DNA from: Pseudopedobacter sp035496935
GTDB taxonomy: Bacteria; Bacteroidota; Bacteroidia; Sphingobacteriales; Sphingobacteriaceae
NCBI GenBank assembly: GCA_035496935.1
Contig: DATJED010000023.1
Location: 310,001 to 374,000, forward strand
Direction of reading: 5' to 3'
Length of the DNA stretch: 64,000 bases
The position numbers and the translations under genes are program-made. How positions within the stretch are numbered: the stretch's first letter is position 1; each line of letters opens with the position of its first letter. The notes under the pieces were generated by a model, which was given only the letters and a program-made list of their open reading frames with translations, was not told the DNA's origin and did not search any database. Positions 34,117-43,307 of the stretch are shown here, piece by piece.

Positions 34117-35064
34117 ATGAGAATTTTAGCAAACGACGGAATTGATCCAATAGGAAAAAAACTATTAGAGGACGCCGGAATTGAAGTTGATACAAACAAT
34201 ATCCCACAAGAAGAGTTGGCTGCGAAGCTAAACGCTTACGACGGTATTACAGTTAGAAGTGCTACCAAAGTTAGACAGGACTTAATTGATGCTTGCCCTA
34301 ATTTAAAAGTAATTGGTCGCGGTGGTGTTGGTATGGATAACATTGATGTTGCTTATGCAAAAAGCAAAGGCATTGCGGTTGAAAATACGCCTGCAGCATC
34401 TTCACAATCTGTTGCGGAACTGGTTTTTACACATCTTTTTAACGGTGTACGTTTTGTTTACGATGCTAACCGTAAAATGCCGGTTGAAGGCAATACCAAA
34501 TTTAATGCACTTAAAAAAGCTTACGCAAAAGGCGTGGAGTTAAAAGGTAAGAAATTGGGAATTATTGGTTTTGGTCGTATCGGTAAAGAAACAGCAAAAC
34601 TTGCTTTAGGTGCAGGTATGGATGTTCTAGCTTACGATTTATACGATATTCCAGCAACTTTACCTCTAGAACTTTCTGGCGGTGTAAAAGTGGATGTGCC
34701 GGTAACAAAAGTAAGTTTAGATACGCTTTTAGCCGAGTCTGATTTTATCTCTTTGCATATTCCTTTTACAGAAAAACCTGTTCTAGGAAAAGAAGAGTTT
34801 GAAAAAGTAAAACCAGGAGTGGGTGTGGTAAATTGTTCAAGAGGCGGAACTATCGATGAAAAAGCTTTAATTGAAGCTTTAGATAGCGGAAAAGTTTCTT
34901 TTGCAGGTTTAGATGTATTTGATAACGAACCAACCCCATTGGTTGAGCTATTGCAACATCCTAAAGTATCATTAACGCCACATATTGGTGCAGCTACTAA
35001 CGAAGCACAGGAAAGAATCGGTGTTGAGCTGGCTAATCTTTTGATTGGTCATTTAAAAGGTTAA
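34117..35064 (+). CDS. serA: D-3-phosphoglycerate dehydrogenase, short form
   Basis: 315 residues. Substrate domain ILANDGIDPIGKKLLEDAG, NAD-binding GIIGFGRIGKETAKLALGAG, VNCSRGGTIDEKALIEAL with the catalytic Arg/Glu/His set (His in LTPHIGAATNEAQE). It lacks any C-terminal ACT domain, so serine feedback through ACT is not expected. It oxidises 3-phosphoglycerate to 3-phosphohydroxypyruvate, the substrate of SerC next door. Ends before a strong terminator. Confidence 0.93.
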   Translation: MRILANDGIDPIGKKLLEDAGIEVDTNNIPQEELAAKLNAYDGITVRSATKVRQDLIDACPNLKVIGRGGVGMDNIDVAYAKSKGIAVENTPAASSQSVAELVFTHLFNGVRFVYDANRKMPVEGNTKFNALKKAYAKGVELKGKKLGIIGFGRIGKETAKLALGAGMDVLAYDLYDIPATLPLELSGGVKVDVPVTKVSLDTLLAESDFISLHIPFTEKPVLGKEEFEKVKPGVGVVNCSRGGTIDEKALIEALDSGKVSFAGLDVFDNEPTPLVELLQHPKVSLTPHIGAATNEAQERIGVELANLLIGHLKG

Positions 35065-35126
35065 ATTTCAGATAAAGAATACGCTGAGCGGTTTTTAAAT
35101 CGTTCAAATTATTCATCATAAATCAG

Positions 35127-35159
35127 AATCCTTGGAGGCCAACTCCGAGGATTTTTTTT
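35127..35159 (+). terminator. Rho-independent terminator after serA
   Basis: AATCCTTGGAG and CTCCGAGGATT (one G-T pair) with a run of eight T. Confidence 0.85.
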
Positions 35160-35173
35160 GATCCGAGTCTCCT

Positions 35174-35206
35174 ACTTACAACTTTTCACTTTCAACTCTA
35201 AACTTT
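35174..35206. repeat. degenerate word array upstream of pyrD (ACTTTCAACT-like)
   Basis: ACTTACAACT, TTCACTTTCAACT and CTAAACTTT follow each other directly before the pyrD minus-7 box. Weaker than the other arrays. Confidence 0.4.
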
Positions 35207-35210
35207 ATAC

Positions 35211-35218
35211 TAAATTTG
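35211..35218 (+). promoter_or_regulatory. minus-7 box TAAATTTG, 4 bp before the pyrD ATG
   Basis: Perfect TAnnTTTG ending 4 bp before ATG 35223; no TTG at the usual minus-33 distance. Suggests a leaderless or near-leaderless mRNA. Confidence 0.45.
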
Positions 35219-35222
35219 CGTT

Positions 35223-36242
35223 ATGTACAAATTAGTTAAACCACTGTTTTTTCAGTTCGATCCCGAAAAAATCCATTATACCGTTACTGATTCTTTAAAA
35301 TTTGCCCAAAAAATATGGGGCTTGCCTCGTTTGTTAAAAAGTTTTTATGCTTTTAATGACGAAAAATTAAAGCGTAACGTTTTCGGACTGGATTTTAAAA
35401 ACCCAGTGGGTTTAGCGGCCGGTTTTGATAAAAACGGTGAGTTTATAGAGGAGCTGGCAAACTTTGGTTTTGGTTTTATTGAAGTAGGTACAGTAACGCC
35501 TTTGCCTCAGCCCGGCAATGACAAACCTCGGATGTTCCGTTTGCCCGCCGATGAAGCTTTGATTAACCGCATGGGTTTTAACAATAAAGGTGTGGACGTT
35601 TTAGCCCGGAAATTACAATCGGTAAAAAGAGATGGATTAATTATTGGGGGCAACATCGGTAAAAATAAAAATACACCAAATGAAGATGCAGTAAGCGACT
35701 ATATCAAATGTTTTGATGCTTTATTTGATGTGGTCGATTATTTTGTGGTGAACGTGAGTTCGCCAAATACGCCGGGCTTAAGGGCCTTGCAGGAAAAAGA
35801 ACCGCTAAAAAATATCCTCCATACTTTACAGCAAAGAAATAAAAAGAACGATATTTCCAGACCAATTCTATTAAAAATTGCACCAGATTTAACCAACGAA
35901 CAACTGGACGATATTGTAGAAATTGTACAGGAAACGGGCATCGCCGGAGTAATTGCCAGTAACACCACTATTTCCAGAGATAATTTAAAATCTCCCGAAA
36001 ATATAAAAAACGAAACAGGAGGTTTAAGCGGAAAGCCGTTGACCAAACGATCTACAGAAGTCATCAGATATTTATCTCAAAAATCGAATCAATCTTTCCC
36101 AATTATTGGTGTAGGAGGAATCCACAGCGGAAAAGACGCCAAAGAAAAACTGGAAGCTGGCGCTTCTTTGGTACAAATTTACACCGGTTTTATTTACGAA
36201 GGCCCGGGTTTGGTAAAAGATATTTTGAAGGAATTGATTTAA
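35223..36242 (+). CDS. pyrD: dihydroorotate dehydrogenase (quinone), class 2
   Basis: 339 residues. The N-terminal extension MYKLVKPLFFQFDPEKIHY that binds quinone at the membrane marks class 2. Blocks: NPVGLAAGFDKNGEFIEEL, GTVTPLPQPGNDKPR, VNVSSPNTPGLRALQ with the catalytic Ser, IASNTTISR, IGVGGIHSGKDAKEKLEAGA. It oxidises dihydroorotate to orotate with FMN and passes electrons to the quinone pool. No other pyr genes near. A minus-7 box lies 4 bp before the start; terminator follows. Confidence 0.96.
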   Translation: MYKLVKPLFFQFDPEKIHYTVTDSLKFAQKIWGLPRLLKSFYAFNDEKLKRNVFGLDFKNPVGLAAGFDKNGEFIEELANFGFGFIEVGTVTPLPQPGNDKPRMFRLPADEALINRMGFNNKGVDVLARKLQSVKRDGLIIGGNIGKNKNTPNEDAVSDYIKCFDALFDVVDYFVVNVSSPNTPGLRALQEKEPLKNILHTLQQRNKKNDISRPILLKIAPDLTNEQLDDIVEIVQETGIAGVIASNTTISRDNLKSPENIKNETGGLSGKPLTKRSTEVIRYLSQKSNQSFPIIGVGGIHSGKDAKEKLEAGASLVQIYTGFIYEGPGLVKDILKELI

Positions 36243-36285
36243 GAAATCATACGGTCAACAAATAAAAACTGAATTATAGTTAGTT

Positions 36286-36322
36286 AAAGCGGGCTTCTGG
36301 TTTATCAGAAGGCCGCTTTTTT
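36286..36322 (+). terminator. Rho-independent terminator after pyrD
   Basis: AAAGCGGGCTTCTG and CAGAAGGCCGCTTT (one mismatch) followed by a T-run. Confidence 0.85.
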
Positions 36323-36416
36323 ATTTTCCTCCAATTTTTTGGAGATTTAAACTGCTTTTGCTCAAGCAACTGGCATGTTATTGGTATTCCTCAATCCCTC
36401 AAACAAAACATTACCA

Positions 36417-37955
36417 ATGGAGAATAAATTTACGCCAAGAGATGGCTCTGCTATAAGTTTATGGCAAGCCTATAACATACAATCGCGAGCTAATGCAACC
36501 GTTTCAGAAAAAGAAAGCTGTGACGTACTAATTATCGGTGCAGGAATTACGGGAGTCACTACCGCGTTGATGTTGCAAAGTCGAGGCAAAAAATGTGTTT
36601 TGGTGGAAGCTAACCATGTAGGTTTCGGGACTACGGGTGGCACTAGCGCTCATCTCAACACTTTCTTTGATGCAACTTATCCCGGTGTTGAAAAGGATTT
36701 TGGAAAAGAATCGGCTAAATTATTAGCACAGGCAGGAAAAGATACTTTTTCCATTATCAAAGATTTTATTAATTCTTTAGCGATCGATTGTGACTATGCC
36801 GAAAAACCGGGCATTTTATATGCGGAAGATGAAGCTCAAGCGCAGCAGTTACAGCAAATTAAGGAAAGTTCTATTGAAGCAGGAGTGGAAGTTTGTGATA
36901 CCAGTGATAACAAAATTCCTGTGGATTTTACGGCTGCCTTAAAGTTCGTGGCGCAGGGGCAGTTTCATCCACTCAGATATTTGGAAGGTTTAGTGAAGGA
37001 GTTTTTACGTTTGGGCGGAGTTTTATACGAGAATTCTAGAGTTGTGAAAATCGAGTCCGATGATGATATTCATTTGGTGCACATTCAAGATCGGTCCCTA
37101 ATTAAAGCAAGAAATGTGGTTTATGCAACTCATGTTCCTCCCGGTTTTAATCTTTTCAATTTCCGATGTGCAGCTTATAGAAGTTATGTTATTGCGGTGA
37201 AATTGAAGGAAGAAAATTATCCCGAAGAATTGATATATGATATGCAAGAACCTTATCATTATATCCGGACACATAATGTGGACGGTCAAAGCCTATTGTT
37301 GATTGGTGGCGAAGACCATAAAACAGGTCAAGGAAATGAGGAAGAATCACTAAGACGCCTGACTGATTATGCATCCGCTTATTTTGATATTTCTGAAGTG
37401 GTTCATGGCTGGTCATCACAATATTATGTTCCGGTTGATGGCTTGCCGTACATAGGAGCATACCCCGGCCATAAAAATACTTATTTAGCCACTGGTTTTA
37501 ACGGGAACGGAATGATATTCGGGACTTTAGCTGGTCAGGTTATTTCCGATCAAATTCTAAGGAAAGAAAATCCTTATAGCCAGCTTTTTGATCCTTCTAG
37601 AATTAAACCTATCGCAGGTTTCAAAGAGTGGGTTAAAGAAAACGCAGACGTAGCTGTTCATTTCGTAAAAGATCGGTTAAATGTAGAAGGCTTGGAATCT
37701 TTACAACAAATCCCTGCTGATAGCGGTCAAGTTGTGGAGCTGGACGGGGAAAAACTCGCTGTTTACAAAAGTAAAGACGGTAAAATACATGCCTTAAGTC
37801 CGGTTTGTTCACATGCCGGATGCATTGTTAAATGGAACCCTTTAGAAAAAAGTTGGGATTGCCCATGTCATGGCGGACGTTACGACCCGCTAGGAAACGT
37901 ATTAACCGGGCCGCCACGTAAACCGCTGGAAGAGGTGTCTCCACCGAGCAAGTAA
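36417..37955 (+). CDS. FAD-dependent oxidoreductase fused to a Rieske 2Fe-2S domain
   Basis: 512 residues from the ATG at 36417 (MENKFTPRDGSAISLWQ); an in-frame ATG at 36375 is less likely. A DAO-type FAD domain (CDVLIIGAGITGVTTALMLQ, GTTGGTSAHLNTFFDATYPG) covers about 1-400, with YVPVDGLPYIGAYPG and FNGNGMIFGTLAG near its end. The C-terminal 90 residues are a Rieske domain: CSHAGC and CPCHGGRYDPLGN, giving Cys-x-His and Cys-x2-His ligands. No twin-arginine signal, so it is cytoplasmic. The family is known but its substrate is not. It stands alone. Confidence 0.9.
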   Translation: MENKFTPRDGSAISLWQAYNIQSRANATVSEKESCDVLIIGAGITGVTTALMLQSRGKKCVLVEANHVGFGTTGGTSAHLNTFFDATYPGVEKDFGKESAKLLAQAGKDTFSIIKDFINSLAIDCDYAEKPGILYAEDEAQAQQLQQIKESSIEAGVEVCDTSDNKIPVDFTAALKFVAQGQFHPLRYLEGLVKEFLRLGGVLYENSRVVKIESDDDIHLVHIQDRSLIKARNVVYATHVPPGFNLFNFRCAAYRSYVIAVKLKEENYPEELIYDMQEPYHYIRTHNVDGQSLLLIGGEDHKTGQGNEEESLRRLTDYASAYFDISEVVHGWSSQYYVPVDGLPYIGAYPGHKNTYLATGFNGNGMIFGTLAGQVISDQILRKENPYSQLFDPSRIKPIAGFKEWVKENADVAVHFVKDRLNVEGLESLQQIPADSGQVVELDGEKLAVYKSKDGKIHALSPVCSHAGCIVKWNPLEKSWDCPCHGGRYDPLGNVLTGPPRKPLEEVSPPSK

Positions 37956-38032
37956 TGTCGGATAGGGGTATAAGCAAACAAAAAGTTTTTTATATATCCT
38001 GTACAGCTATTTAGGAGACAGCATAATAATCG

Positions 38033-38800
38033 TTACTGTATTTCTATCCAAACCGGACAGTGATCGCTCGATTTCTCCCATCCCCGGACGTGTTTGTCAA
38101 CCTTAGCACCCAATAGTTTTGGCAGAACAACATCATTCAATAGAAAGTGATCTATTCTAAGACCTGCATCCCGACCATAAGCGTTGCGCATATAGTCGTA
38201 AAAAGTATAGATTCTTTCTGTTGGGTAAAGTTTGCGGATAGCATCCGTCCAGCCTAATTTCAACAAATTTTCATAGGCTAACCTAGATTCAGGGAAGAAT
38301 AAAGCATTGGTTACGTATTTTTCTGGTTTGTAAGTATCCAGCTCAGTAGGTATAACATTATAGTCTCCAATTAGCAGTACCGGTAAATTAAAGGAAAGCA
38401 GTTTTGTTGCATGTTTCTTTAAGCGCTCAAACCATTTTAGTTTATAATCGAATTTCGGTCCCGGGGCAGGGTTGCCGTTCGGCAGGTATAAGCAACCTAT
38501 TACCAAGCCAAATACAATTCCTTCGATATAACGGCTTTGCTCGTCACTATCATCTCCGCCCAATCCTCTTTTGCTTTCCTTAATTTCTTCTGTTGCCAAA
38601 ATTGCCACACCATTCCAGCTTTTTTGACCATGCCAAATCGAATGATATCCTGCATCCATCAAAGTTTCTTGCGGAAAATCTGAATCTATGCATTTTAATT
38701 CCTGAAGACATACTACATCGGGTTTTGTCTCTTCCAACCAGCGAAGCAGCACCGATAACCTGCCTTTAATACCATTTACATTATAAGTTGCAATTTTCAT
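38033..38800 (-). CDS. xth: exodeoxyribonuclease III
   Basis: 255 residues. Endonuclease/exonuclease/phosphatase fold: KIATYNVNGIKGRLSVLL, VCLQELKC (metal Glu), LPNGNPAPGPKF, IGDYNVIPTELD, RIDHFLL and SSDHCPVWIEI (catalytic His). It cuts at abasic sites and removes 3' blocks from DNA. Stop codon faces the end of the FAD-Rieske gene; a 118-bp gap without clear signals separates it from pirin upstream. Confidence 0.94.
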   Translation of the reverse strand: MKIATYNVNGIKGRLSVLLRWLEETKPDVVCLQELKCIDSDFPQETLMDAGYHSIWHGQKSWNGVAILATEEIKESKRGLGGDDSDEQSRYIEGIVFGLVIGCLYLPNGNPAPGPKFDYKLKWFERLKKHATKLLSFNLPVLLIGDYNVIPTELDTYKPEKYVTNALFFPESRLAYENLLKLGWTDAIRKLYPTERIYTFYDYMRNAYGRDAGLRIDHFLLNDVVLPKLLGAKVDKHVRGWEKSSDHCPVWIEIQ

Positions 38801-38918
38801 GTCCGTTTTAATAGTTCTCTCGTTCTAACTCAAAATCCAGTCCTAAAATAGTTCTTCCCAACGTTTCTATAATAAGCTCAAATTGGTGGTATTGTAGCTA
38901 AGATTTTTTTACTATTAT

Positions 38919-39800
38919 TTATTTCTTAAAGGCAGGGTAGGGAACAAATTCAGTATCGTCTCCCTTAATTCTATCAAAAGTTTGATGCTCCCAGTTTTGC
39001 TTTGCTTGGCGAATGGTTTCTTTACTGCTCGAAACAAAATTCCAGTCGATGAAACGTTCTTCAGGGAAGGTTTCTCCTCCAAAAATATAAACGGTAGTAT
39101 TTGCTGCTATTATAAATTCGCAAAGCGAACTTTCTTTGGCTATGATGATCTGTTTTGGCAAAAAAGTATTTCCTTCTAGTTCAACACTTCCTTCTAAGAT
39201 ATACAGACCTGTTTCTCCGTATAATTCATGACCGATGTTTAGCGTTTGCCTTGTTTTGCTTACAATTTCAAGCATATAAAGTTTGCTGTAAACAGGTACA
39301 GGTGATTTTTTGCCAAAAGCTTCTCCGGCGATCAGTTTAAAGTCAACCTCACCTTCATTCCATGTAGGAATATCGGCTTGGCTGATGTGATGAAATTCGG
39401 GTTGCATTTCTTCTAAATCTTTTGGTAGCGCTATCCATATTTGCAGACCATGCATTTTTTTGTCGGAATGGCGCAAGTAATCTGGGGTTCTTTCAGAGTG
39501 TACAATGCCCTTGCCGGCAGTCATCAGGTTTACCTCCCCGGGTTTGATTTCTATTTCGCTACCAATAGAATCACGGTGCATAATACTGCCTTCGAAAAGG
39601 AAGGTGAGCGTAGAAAGACCGATATGTGGGTGAGGAAGCACATCAAAATTTTGCCGCTCATTCATTTTTACAGGTCCCATGTGGTCAATAAAAATAAAGG
39701 GACCAACCATTCTTTTTTCTCGAAAAGGTAACAAACGCCCTACCATAAAGTTTCCGATGTTGCTGGCTCTTTCCTCTATTATTAATTGAATATTTGACAT
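38919..39800 (-). CDS. pirin family protein
   Basis: 293 residues. Pirin metal site in HPHIGLSTLTFLFEG and the His/Glu of GKGIVHSERTP; two cupin halves, the second ending around VYIFGGETFPEERFIDW. Pirins bind iron; some degrade quercetin, others affect transcription or metabolism. It starts 20 bp after the DUF417 stop and is the last gene of the eight-gene cassette, whose other members point to handling of quinones or reactive carbonyls. Confidence 0.92.
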   Translation of the reverse strand: MSNIQLIIEERASNIGNFMVGRLLPFREKRMVGPFIFIDHMGPVKMNERQNFDVLPHPHIGLSTLTFLFEGSIMHRDSIGSEIEIKPGEVNLMTAGKGIVHSERTPDYLRHSDKKMHGLQIWIALPKDLEEMQPEFHHISQADIPTWNEGEVDFKLIAGEAFGKKSPVPVYSKLYMLEIVSKTRQTLNIGHELYGETGLYILEGSVELEGNTFLPKQIIIAKESSLCEFIIAANTTVYIFGGETFPEERFIDWNFVSSSKETIRQAKQNWEHQTFDRIKGDDTEFVPYPAFKK

Positions 39801-39820
39801 GTTTGGTTGTTTAAATCTGC

Positions 39821-40396
39821 TTATCTTTTTAAAGATACTAATTGGTTGGCATTATCTGAGGCGCAAATTAAACCTGCAGCCAACATAATTATGTCTTTAA
39901 GTACTAATCTTCCAGCTCCAGATAAATACGGAAAACCGTTTTGTGGAGTAGGAAAATCGCCACCCAAATTTGGAACATAAACTTCGGGAGTAGTAATCAA
40001 AAACGACAGCGTAACCAATGACATGATAACGGTTAAAGCGCCACCTACCAATCCTATTTTAGGATACCAAATTCCTAGCAATGTTAATACACCGATGGTG
40101 ATAATTACCGTCCCTAATCCGTAAGAAAACAGGTATGTTCCGTTTTCCTGATGCCAATCTATATTTTTTTTAACCGTTTTGCCTTCGGGGTTTTTGTAAT
40201 CTTTGTACTCGGGAGCATTCTTGTTATAAAAAAAACTCATTACGGGACTGTTGGCAACAAAAGGCACAATCCCGTCTGCTTCGTACTGAAAGGCTTTAAG
40301 TCCGCCTATCCAAACCATAACTATTAATATAGCAACCCTTGTGAAATTAACAAACAGCGATTGGCCTTTTGCTAAAAATTCGATTAGTTTATTCAT
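39821..40396 (-). CDS. DUF417 (YkgB-like) membrane protein
   Basis: 191 residues with four hydrophobic helices: FTRVAILIVMVWIGGLKAF, LFSYGLGTVIITIGVLTLLGIW, GLVGGALTVIMSLVTLSFLI, and LVLKDIIMLAAGLICAS. GLKAFQYEADGIVPFVANSP is the family signature. Inner membrane; E. coli homologues (YkgB, RclC) belong to reactive-chlorine defence, which fits the cassette. Distantly related to DoxX, of which the cassette has another member. Confidence 0.88.
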   Translation of the reverse strand: MNKLIEFLAKGQSLFVNFTRVAILIVMVWIGGLKAFQYEADGIVPFVANSPVMSFFYNKNAPEYKDYKNPEGKTVKKNIDWHQENGTYLFSYGLGTVIITIGVLTLLGIWYPKIGLVGGALTVIMSLVTLSFLITTPEVYVPNLGGDFPTPQNGFPYLSGAGRLVLKDIIMLAAGLICASDNANQLVSLKR

Positions 40397-40452
40397 TGTT
40401 AGTGATGGTTTATTTTACCCGATGGGCTTTAAACCCTTATATTTTGCTTTCA

Positions 40453-41244
40453 TTAAACATTCCCATAACTATTGGATTCTCCGCCATCAATCGCAATTGT
40501 TTGCCCGTTTACATAGGATGCATCTTCGCTTAACAAAAATGCAACTACTTTGGCTACTTCATTTGGCAACCCTAATCTTTTGGTAGGATTATGCTGTGCA
40601 TATTCTGTTTCCGCTGCTTTTGGGTCTGCTGGATTTACCTGTTTAAAAGCTTCTGCAACCATAGGTGTCAAAATTGCTCCAGGTGCAATGGCATTGGTGA
40701 TAATTCCATCTCTTCCATACTCAAGTGCAGCATTTTTTGTCATGCCCGAAACAGCGTGTTTACTGGCTACATAAGGTATTTGATTAAGCACTCCACGAAT
40801 GCCACCCACAGAAGCCACATTTACAATACGTCCGTATTTTTGTTTTTGCATTACCGGTATTACATAACGCATTCCATAGTAAACGCCCATTAGGTTAATG
40901 TCAATCACTTTTTTAAAGATGTCTACATCATACTCTGTCATTCCGGCTTGTTTACCTTCAATGCCCGCATTGTTGTAAAGCCCATCAACACGCCCAAAAG
41001 CTTTTACCGTTTCAGCTACATAATTTTTCACCGCTTTTTCGTTGGACACATCGGTTACAATCGTAATTATTTTTACATCGGGAGATTGTTCACTGATTTC
41101 ATTTTTAGCATCTTCCAAAGCCTTTTCATTAAAATCTACCAATGAAAGATTTGCTCCTTTTGTAGCTAATTCTTTTGCTGTGGCTAAACCAAGACCCATG
41201 GCTGCCCCTGTGATGATGATTGTTTTGTTCTCTAGATTTTTCAT
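40453..41244 (-). CDS. short-chain dehydrogenase/reductase
   Basis: 263 residues, classical SDR. Cofactor motif TGAAMGLGLATAKELATKG, DVSNEKAV, NNAGIEG, catalytic Ser in VASVGGIRG and YVASKHAVSG (Tyr-x3-Lys), INAIAPGAILTP-like TNAIAPGAILTPM. The Asp in LVDFNEKA favours NAD(H). Substrate unknown, an alcohol or carbonyl. Middle of the redox cassette. Confidence 0.9.
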   Translation of the reverse strand: MKNLENKTIIITGAAMGLGLATAKELATKGANLSLVDFNEKALEDAKNEISEQSPDVKIITIVTDVSNEKAVKNYVAETVKAFGRVDGLYNNAGIEGKQAGMTEYDVDIFKKVIDINLMGVYYGMRYVIPVMQKQKYGRIVNVASVGGIRGVLNQIPYVASKHAVSGMTKNAALEYGRDGIITNAIAPGAILTPMVAEAFKQVNPADPKAAETEYAQHNPTKRLGLPNEVAKVVAFLLSEDASYVNGQTIAIDGGESNSYGNV

Positions 41245-41292
41245 GATGGTTTAATTTAAAGATTTATAAATATTATTAAGTGAAACTGTTTG

Positions 41293-42216
41293 TTAACGAG
41301 CCGTCGTTTTTAAGGTCCACATGGAACCGTTTTTTGTTGCCAGTTTGCTCAAACTTCCTGTTTCTGTAAGTTGATTCAGCAATTGTTCGCTTTCTTTTCT
41401 GGGCGTTCCAGAAAGTTCGGAAAATTCTTTTGCGGTAAGTGAATTAAACTTTGAAAATAGCATTTCCCAATTTTTAAGATACTCGTTTTTTTTAACGGTG
41501 GGAAGAGATTTTAAAATTGCCATTTCGTAAAAAGCGTAGGGCCGTGAACCGTAAACCATTTCTTTGTTGCCAGTATCATCTATAAAAAATATAGTCGGAA
41601 AGCCTCTTACGCCAAGGTCTTTTGCCATTTTTAAATCTTCCTCAAAAAGTTTTATTGCCTTTCCTTCAAAATCAGTTTTTAACTGCGCTACATTTAATCC
41701 TGCGGATGAAGCTGCGCTGGCAATATGTTCCCATTTGGCAATATTTTTTTTCTTTAAAAAAAGCAATTCTCTCAAAACTCTCATAAATAAATCGGCTTTT
41801 TGATTGTCTTGCATCTGTGCAGCCTTAAAAGCAATAGACGGCGGATAAGAAGAATGCATAGGATCTTCTATCCAAACATCACCGTCAATGGGCATATCGT
41901 AATGAACACTCGCCTCATCCCAATGTTGGGCAACATCTGATGGTTTGCTAATGCCACCACTGTTATAATTCCAATCCGGCAATAAACCGCCCATGCGATA
42001 ATCTATTTCTAGATACTGGCCGTATTCTAATTTTAACTTTCGTAACTGTGGCTCTATGCCCCAGCAAGAAGAGCAAATTGGATCTGTGAAATAAACCACC
42101 TTCAAGGGTTTGTCTTTTGCGGTAACAATGGTATCCGTTATCGACTCAATTCCTGGCACTGCGCAAACACCCGTAACAGGATCGCAGAACAAGGGGTTAT
42201 TTTCTAAGTTATTCAT
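41293..42216 (-). CDS. DsbA/FrnE-type thioredoxin-fold protein
   Basis: 307 residues from the ATG at 42216 (MNNLENNPLFCDPVTGVC). No signal peptide, so it is cytoplasmic. Active site YFTDPICSSCWGIEPQLRKL with CxxC; helical insert; cis-Pro region RGFPTIFFIDD. The N-terminal CDPVTGVCAVPG is an extra cysteine pair. Resembles the FrnE and YjbH/SpxH group; YjbH-like proteins guide Spx to ClpXP in Firmicutes, FrnE acts as disulfide isomerase. Either a reductase or an adaptor role is possible. The C-terminal 60 residues form a small helical add-on (LTAKEFSELSGTPRKESEQL) like a winged helix. Confidence 0.82.
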   Translation of the reverse strand: MNNLENNPLFCDPVTGVCAVPGIESITDTIVTAKDKPLKVVYFTDPICSSCWGIEPQLRKLKLEYGQYLEIDYRMGGLLPDWNYNSGGISKPSDVAQHWDEASVHYDMPIDGDVWIEDPMHSSYPPSIAFKAAQMQDNQKADLFMRVLRELLFLKKKNIAKWEHIASAASSAGLNVAQLKTDFEGKAIKLFEEDLKMAKDLGVRGFPTIFFIDDTGNKEMVYGSRPYAFYEMAILKSLPTVKKNEYLKNWEMLFSKFNSLTAKEFSELSGTPRKESEQLLNQLTETGSLSKLATKNGSMWTLKTTAR

Positions 42217-42306
42217 CTGATTAAGATTTTTGTAATGCAATGATATGTCTCCGTAAAACAGACCTGCATTCGTATTTAATTATTTGGGTTAAAGGTTACA
42301 AGCAGT

Positions 42307-42320
42307 TCGAAAAATTTCGA
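42307..42320. repeat. perfect palindrome TCGAAAAATTTCGA
   Basis: 14-bp palindrome (TCGAAA-AA-TTTCGA) in the 117-bp gap between the DOPA dioxygenase-like and DsbA-like genes; 14 bp past the former's stop. Could be an operator or short hairpin. Confidence 0.4.
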
Positions 42321-42333
42321 TATGCAATTATTT

Positions 42334-43215
42334 TTATCCGAATTTTACCGATGTCATGGTAAGTGAACCACCAACGGCTTTATCATTAAAGAATGCAACC
42401 TCGTCTTTATTGGTCTGCAAACCTATATTGTACATTAAAGGCAAGTAATGCTCAGGCGTTGGGATAGCCAATAAAGCTTCTTTTCCCAAACCGGTGTAAT
42501 TAATTAACGCTTTGTGGTTGCCTGCCTCAATCAATTCTTTGAATTGGCTGTTCATCTGCGTAGCCCAATCGTAGCCATAATCCGAATCATTTAATCTGTC
42601 CCAGGCTACCATTCTTAAATTATGGACCATATTTCCGCTTCCTATAATTAGTACGCCCTTTTTTCTTAAGGCAAGTAATTCTTTTGCAAGGTCATAATGA
42701 AATTGTGGACCTTTGGTATAATCAATGCTCAGCTGCAATACAGGAATCTTTGCTTCGGGGTACATGTGCCTTACAACTGTCCAAGTGCCGTGGTCTAAAC
42801 CCCAATCGTGGTCAAGCTCAACATGTGCCGAATGCAATAAGTCGGCTGTTTCTTTTGCAAGAATAGGATTTCCCGGTGCATTGTACTGTACATCAAAAAG
42901 CGCTTGTGGAAAGCCACCAAAATCATGAATGGTTTTCGGGAAATCCATAGCGGTAATTCGGGTACCTTTAGTAAACCAATGTGCCGATACGACCAATACT
43001 GCTTTAGGTGTTGGTATCTCTGCTGCCATCTGTGTCCATCTGCGGCTAAATTCCGTATCCTCGATTCCGTTCATGGGCGAACCATGGCCGATAAACAATA
43101 CAGGCATAATTGTTTCCTGTTCACTTAATCCGCTGGTGAAATTTTTAAATGCTGCTAACGTTGTCATACTTATTGCTCCTATTCCAATTGTTTTTATGAA
43201 ATGTGATCTTTTCAT
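42334..43215 (-). CDS. 4,5-DOPA dioxygenase extradiol-like (LigB superfamily)
   Basis: 293 residues. A short N-terminal hydrophobic stretch (FIKTIGIGAISMTTLAAF) may be a signal or anchor, unusual for the family. Metal and catalytic regions: VLFIGHGSPMNGIEDTEF, VVSAHWFTKGTRITAM, DHGTWTVVRHMYPEAKIPVL and GSGNMVHNLR. Such YgiD-like enzymes cleave catechol rings with Zn or Fe, and fit a cassette dealing with quinones and phenols. The start Met at 43215 is kept because it begins KRSHFIKTIG. Confidence 0.88.
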   Translation of the reverse strand: MKRSHFIKTIGIGAISMTTLAAFKNFTSGLSEQETIMPVLFIGHGSPMNGIEDTEFSRRWTQMAAEIPTPKAVLVVSAHWFTKGTRITAMDFPKTIHDFGGFPQALFDVQYNAPGNPILAKETADLLHSAHVELDHDWGLDHGTWTVVRHMYPEAKIPVLQLSIDYTKGPQFHYDLAKELLALRKKGVLIIGSGNMVHNLRMVAWDRLNDSDYGYDWATQMNSQFKELIEAGNHKALINYTGLGKEALLAIPTPEHYLPLMYNIGLQTNKDEVAFFNDKAVGGSLTMTSVKFG

Positions 43216-43307
43216 TTAAAACCTTCTTATCTAATTAGGTACCGTCTCCGTAATCAATAGATCACGTAGATGGTACGCTATGTGTTTTGTAAAGAGGTAT
43301 TGCTTGC

